From an uncultured Clostridia bacterium (lineage in GTDB: Bacteria; Bacillota; Clostridia; Oscillospirales; Ruminococcaceae), in the NCBI GenBank assembly GCA_947632425.1, contig CANRPG010000116.1, positions 1-6,485 of the forward strand: a stretch of DNA of 6,485 bases, given 5' to 3'. Positions 5,772 through 6,485 of this stretch are shown here, piece after piece. The position numbers and the translations under genes were made by a program. Position 1 is the stretch's first letter, and each line of letters starts with the position of its first letter. The notes below the pieces were generated by a model. That model did no database searches, was not told the origin of the DNA, and saw only the letters and a list, made by a program, of their open reading frames with translations.

Positions 5772-6278
5772 TCAGTTCCAGTCGGCTAAAACGGCATGAC
5801 CTTCTTCAAGCGAGCTTTTAACATCTATAACACGCTGATTTTTACTGCCCTTGAAATGAAGCTCAAGACTTCTCTGCGAAAGCTCAAATCTGCCGTCTAT
5901 CAGAAAATCAACATATTCAAGCAGTTCGCGCCAGCCGTTTGTATCATTCGCGCCTTCAATAAGCTGCTCATAGGTATAGCCCGTATAGGTTATGACGTTC
6001 AGACCGTGTTCTTTGGCTGCTTTCGCTATAGGCACTAAAGCTTTAGCCTGACACATCGGTTCTCCGCCGCTCAGAGTTATGCCGTCAAGCAGTGGGTTTG
6101 ACAAAAATTTTGAAATGATCTCGTCGGTATCTGCTTCACTGCCGCCGTTAAAATCATGCGTCTGCGGATTATGACAGCCCTCGCAATGATGCGGGCAGCC
6201 CTGTGTAAATACCGTAAACCTTATTCCCGGTCCGTCAACTATAGAATCATTGACCGTGCCTGCGATCCTGAGCTTCAA
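5772..6278 (-). CDS. nrdG: Anaerobic ribonucleoside-triphosphate reductase activating protein (radical SAM)
   Basis: NrdG is a radical-SAM [4Fe-4S] enzyme that abstracts hydrogen from the C-terminal glycine of NrdD, making the glycyl radical needed for anaerobic dNTP synthesis. The 168 residues match the family. Seen: VDGPGIRFTVFTQGCPHHC region with the cluster-binding CxxxCxxC at Cys28, Cys32 and Cys35; SAM-binding LSGGEPM (69-75); ITYTGYTYEQL (96-106); VDFLIDGRFE (123-132); and FKGSKNQRVIDV (142-153). All are standard NrdG landmarks. Start is TTG at 6278, supported by AAAGGA (6288-6293) 9 bases upstream; there is no nearby in-frame ATG, and the next Met is residue 75, beyond the cluster motif. 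It lies 25 bases after nrdD in the same operon and is followed by a strong terminator. It requires anaerobic conditions, fitting a strict anaerobe. Confidence 0.97.
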   Translation of the reverse strand: MKLRIAGTVNDSIVDGPGIRFTVFTQGCPHHCEGCHNPQTHDFNGGSEADTDEIISKFLSNPLLDGITLSGGEPMCQAKALVPIAKAAKEHGLNVITYTGYTYEQLIEGANDTNGWRELLEYVDFLIDGRFELSQRSLELHFKGSKNQRVIDVKSSLEEGHAVLADWN

Positions 6279-6287
6279 ATCAAACTT

Positions 6288-6293
6288 TCCTTT
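6288..6293 (-). promoter_or_regulatory. Shine-Dalgarno for the TTG start of nrdG
   Basis: AAAGGA on the minus strand, 9 bases from TTG at 6278, in the 25-base gap after the nrdD stop. It is weaker than the other sites in the window; together with a TTG codon it suggests lower translation of the activase than of the reductase, as the enzyme is needed only catalytically (inference). Confidence 0.65.
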
Positions 6294-6303
6294 CTTTACG
6301 ATA

Positions 6304-6485
6304 TTACAGACTGTGCTTTACTCTGTCCTCGACCTCGGCGCGCTTAGCGTTGTTGAATCTGTCAAGCGTACCTACAAGGTAGCCTGTTATTCTTCTTATA
6401 CGCTCAAATCCAACCTGATGTTCTTCCTCGGTACGTCCGCACTTGGGGCAAACATCACCTATTATGCCTGTGTAGCCGCAGCAGG
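6304..6485 (-). CDS. nrdD: Anaerobic ribonucleoside-triphosphate reductase, C-terminal fragment (runs off right edge)
   Basis: This is the last 60 codons (59 residues and TAA) of class III ribonucleotide reductase, which reduces NTPs to dNTPs without oxygen, using formate in the best-studied enzymes. The visible end reads CCGYTGIIGDVCPKCGRTEEE, part of the C-terminal Cys-rich zinc site (CGYTG and CPKC), followed by the glycyl-radical motif RRITGYLVGTLDRFN. The radical glycine is the 26th residue from the C-terminus (codon 6382-6384), close to the usual position. The tail ends with a charged RAEVEDRVKHSL helix. nrdG follows after 25 bases, as usual for this operon. The catalytic barrel, ATP-cone and promoter lie outside the window, so NrdR control cannot be assessed. 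Confidence 0.95.
   Translation of the reverse strand, partial: CCGYTGIIGDVCPKCGRTEEEHQVGFERIRRITGYLVGTLDRFNNAKRAEVEDRVKHSL

Overview
The window looks like chromosomal housekeeping DNA from an anaerobic, low-to-medium-GC Gram-positive bacterium of the Clostridia. A member of the Ruminococcus/Oscillospiraceae group is the best guess. This rests on an oxygen-sensitive class III ribonucleotide reductase operon (nrdD-nrdG), strong AGGAGG-type ribosome binding sites, TTG starts, a YmfF/YmfH-type M16 protease pair and the style of the rpsO-pnp pair. The genus is inference from protein flavour; no rRNA is present. Every supported gene is on the minus strand, so transcription runs from high to low coordinates.

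Reading in the direction of transcription, the window opens with the 3' end of nrdD (glycyl-radical reductase) and complete nrdG (its radical-SAM activase), closed by a clear intrinsic terminator (5720-5761). Next comes a sigma-A-type promoter (5651-5679) and a tight four-gene operon: a catalytically silent M16 protein (TTG start), an M16 protein with an intact zinc site, lgt (prolipoprotein diacylglyceryl transferase with an unusual charged C-terminal extension) and folD. The two M16 genes overlap by 11 bases. M16-lgt and lgt-folD are separated by 13 and 6 bases, and two upstream 3' ends encode the Shine-Dalgarno sequence of the next gene.

No terminator is evident after folD. A strong promoter (745-773) then starts a roughly 130-nt leader and rpsO (ribosomal protein S15), followed by a heavily structured 152-nt spacer and the start of pnp (polynucleotide phosphorylase), which runs off the left edge.

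No mobile element, CRISPR array, tRNA, rRNA or defence system is visible. The most interesting points are the division of catalytic residues between the two M16 proteins, the extended Lgt, and the rpsO-pnp spacer, whose hairpin arms can pair in two mutually exclusive ways upstream of the pnp ribosome binding site. Several start codons should be read shorter than the longest open frame: lgt at 3002, the zinc M16 gene at 4320 and the first M16 gene at 5602.
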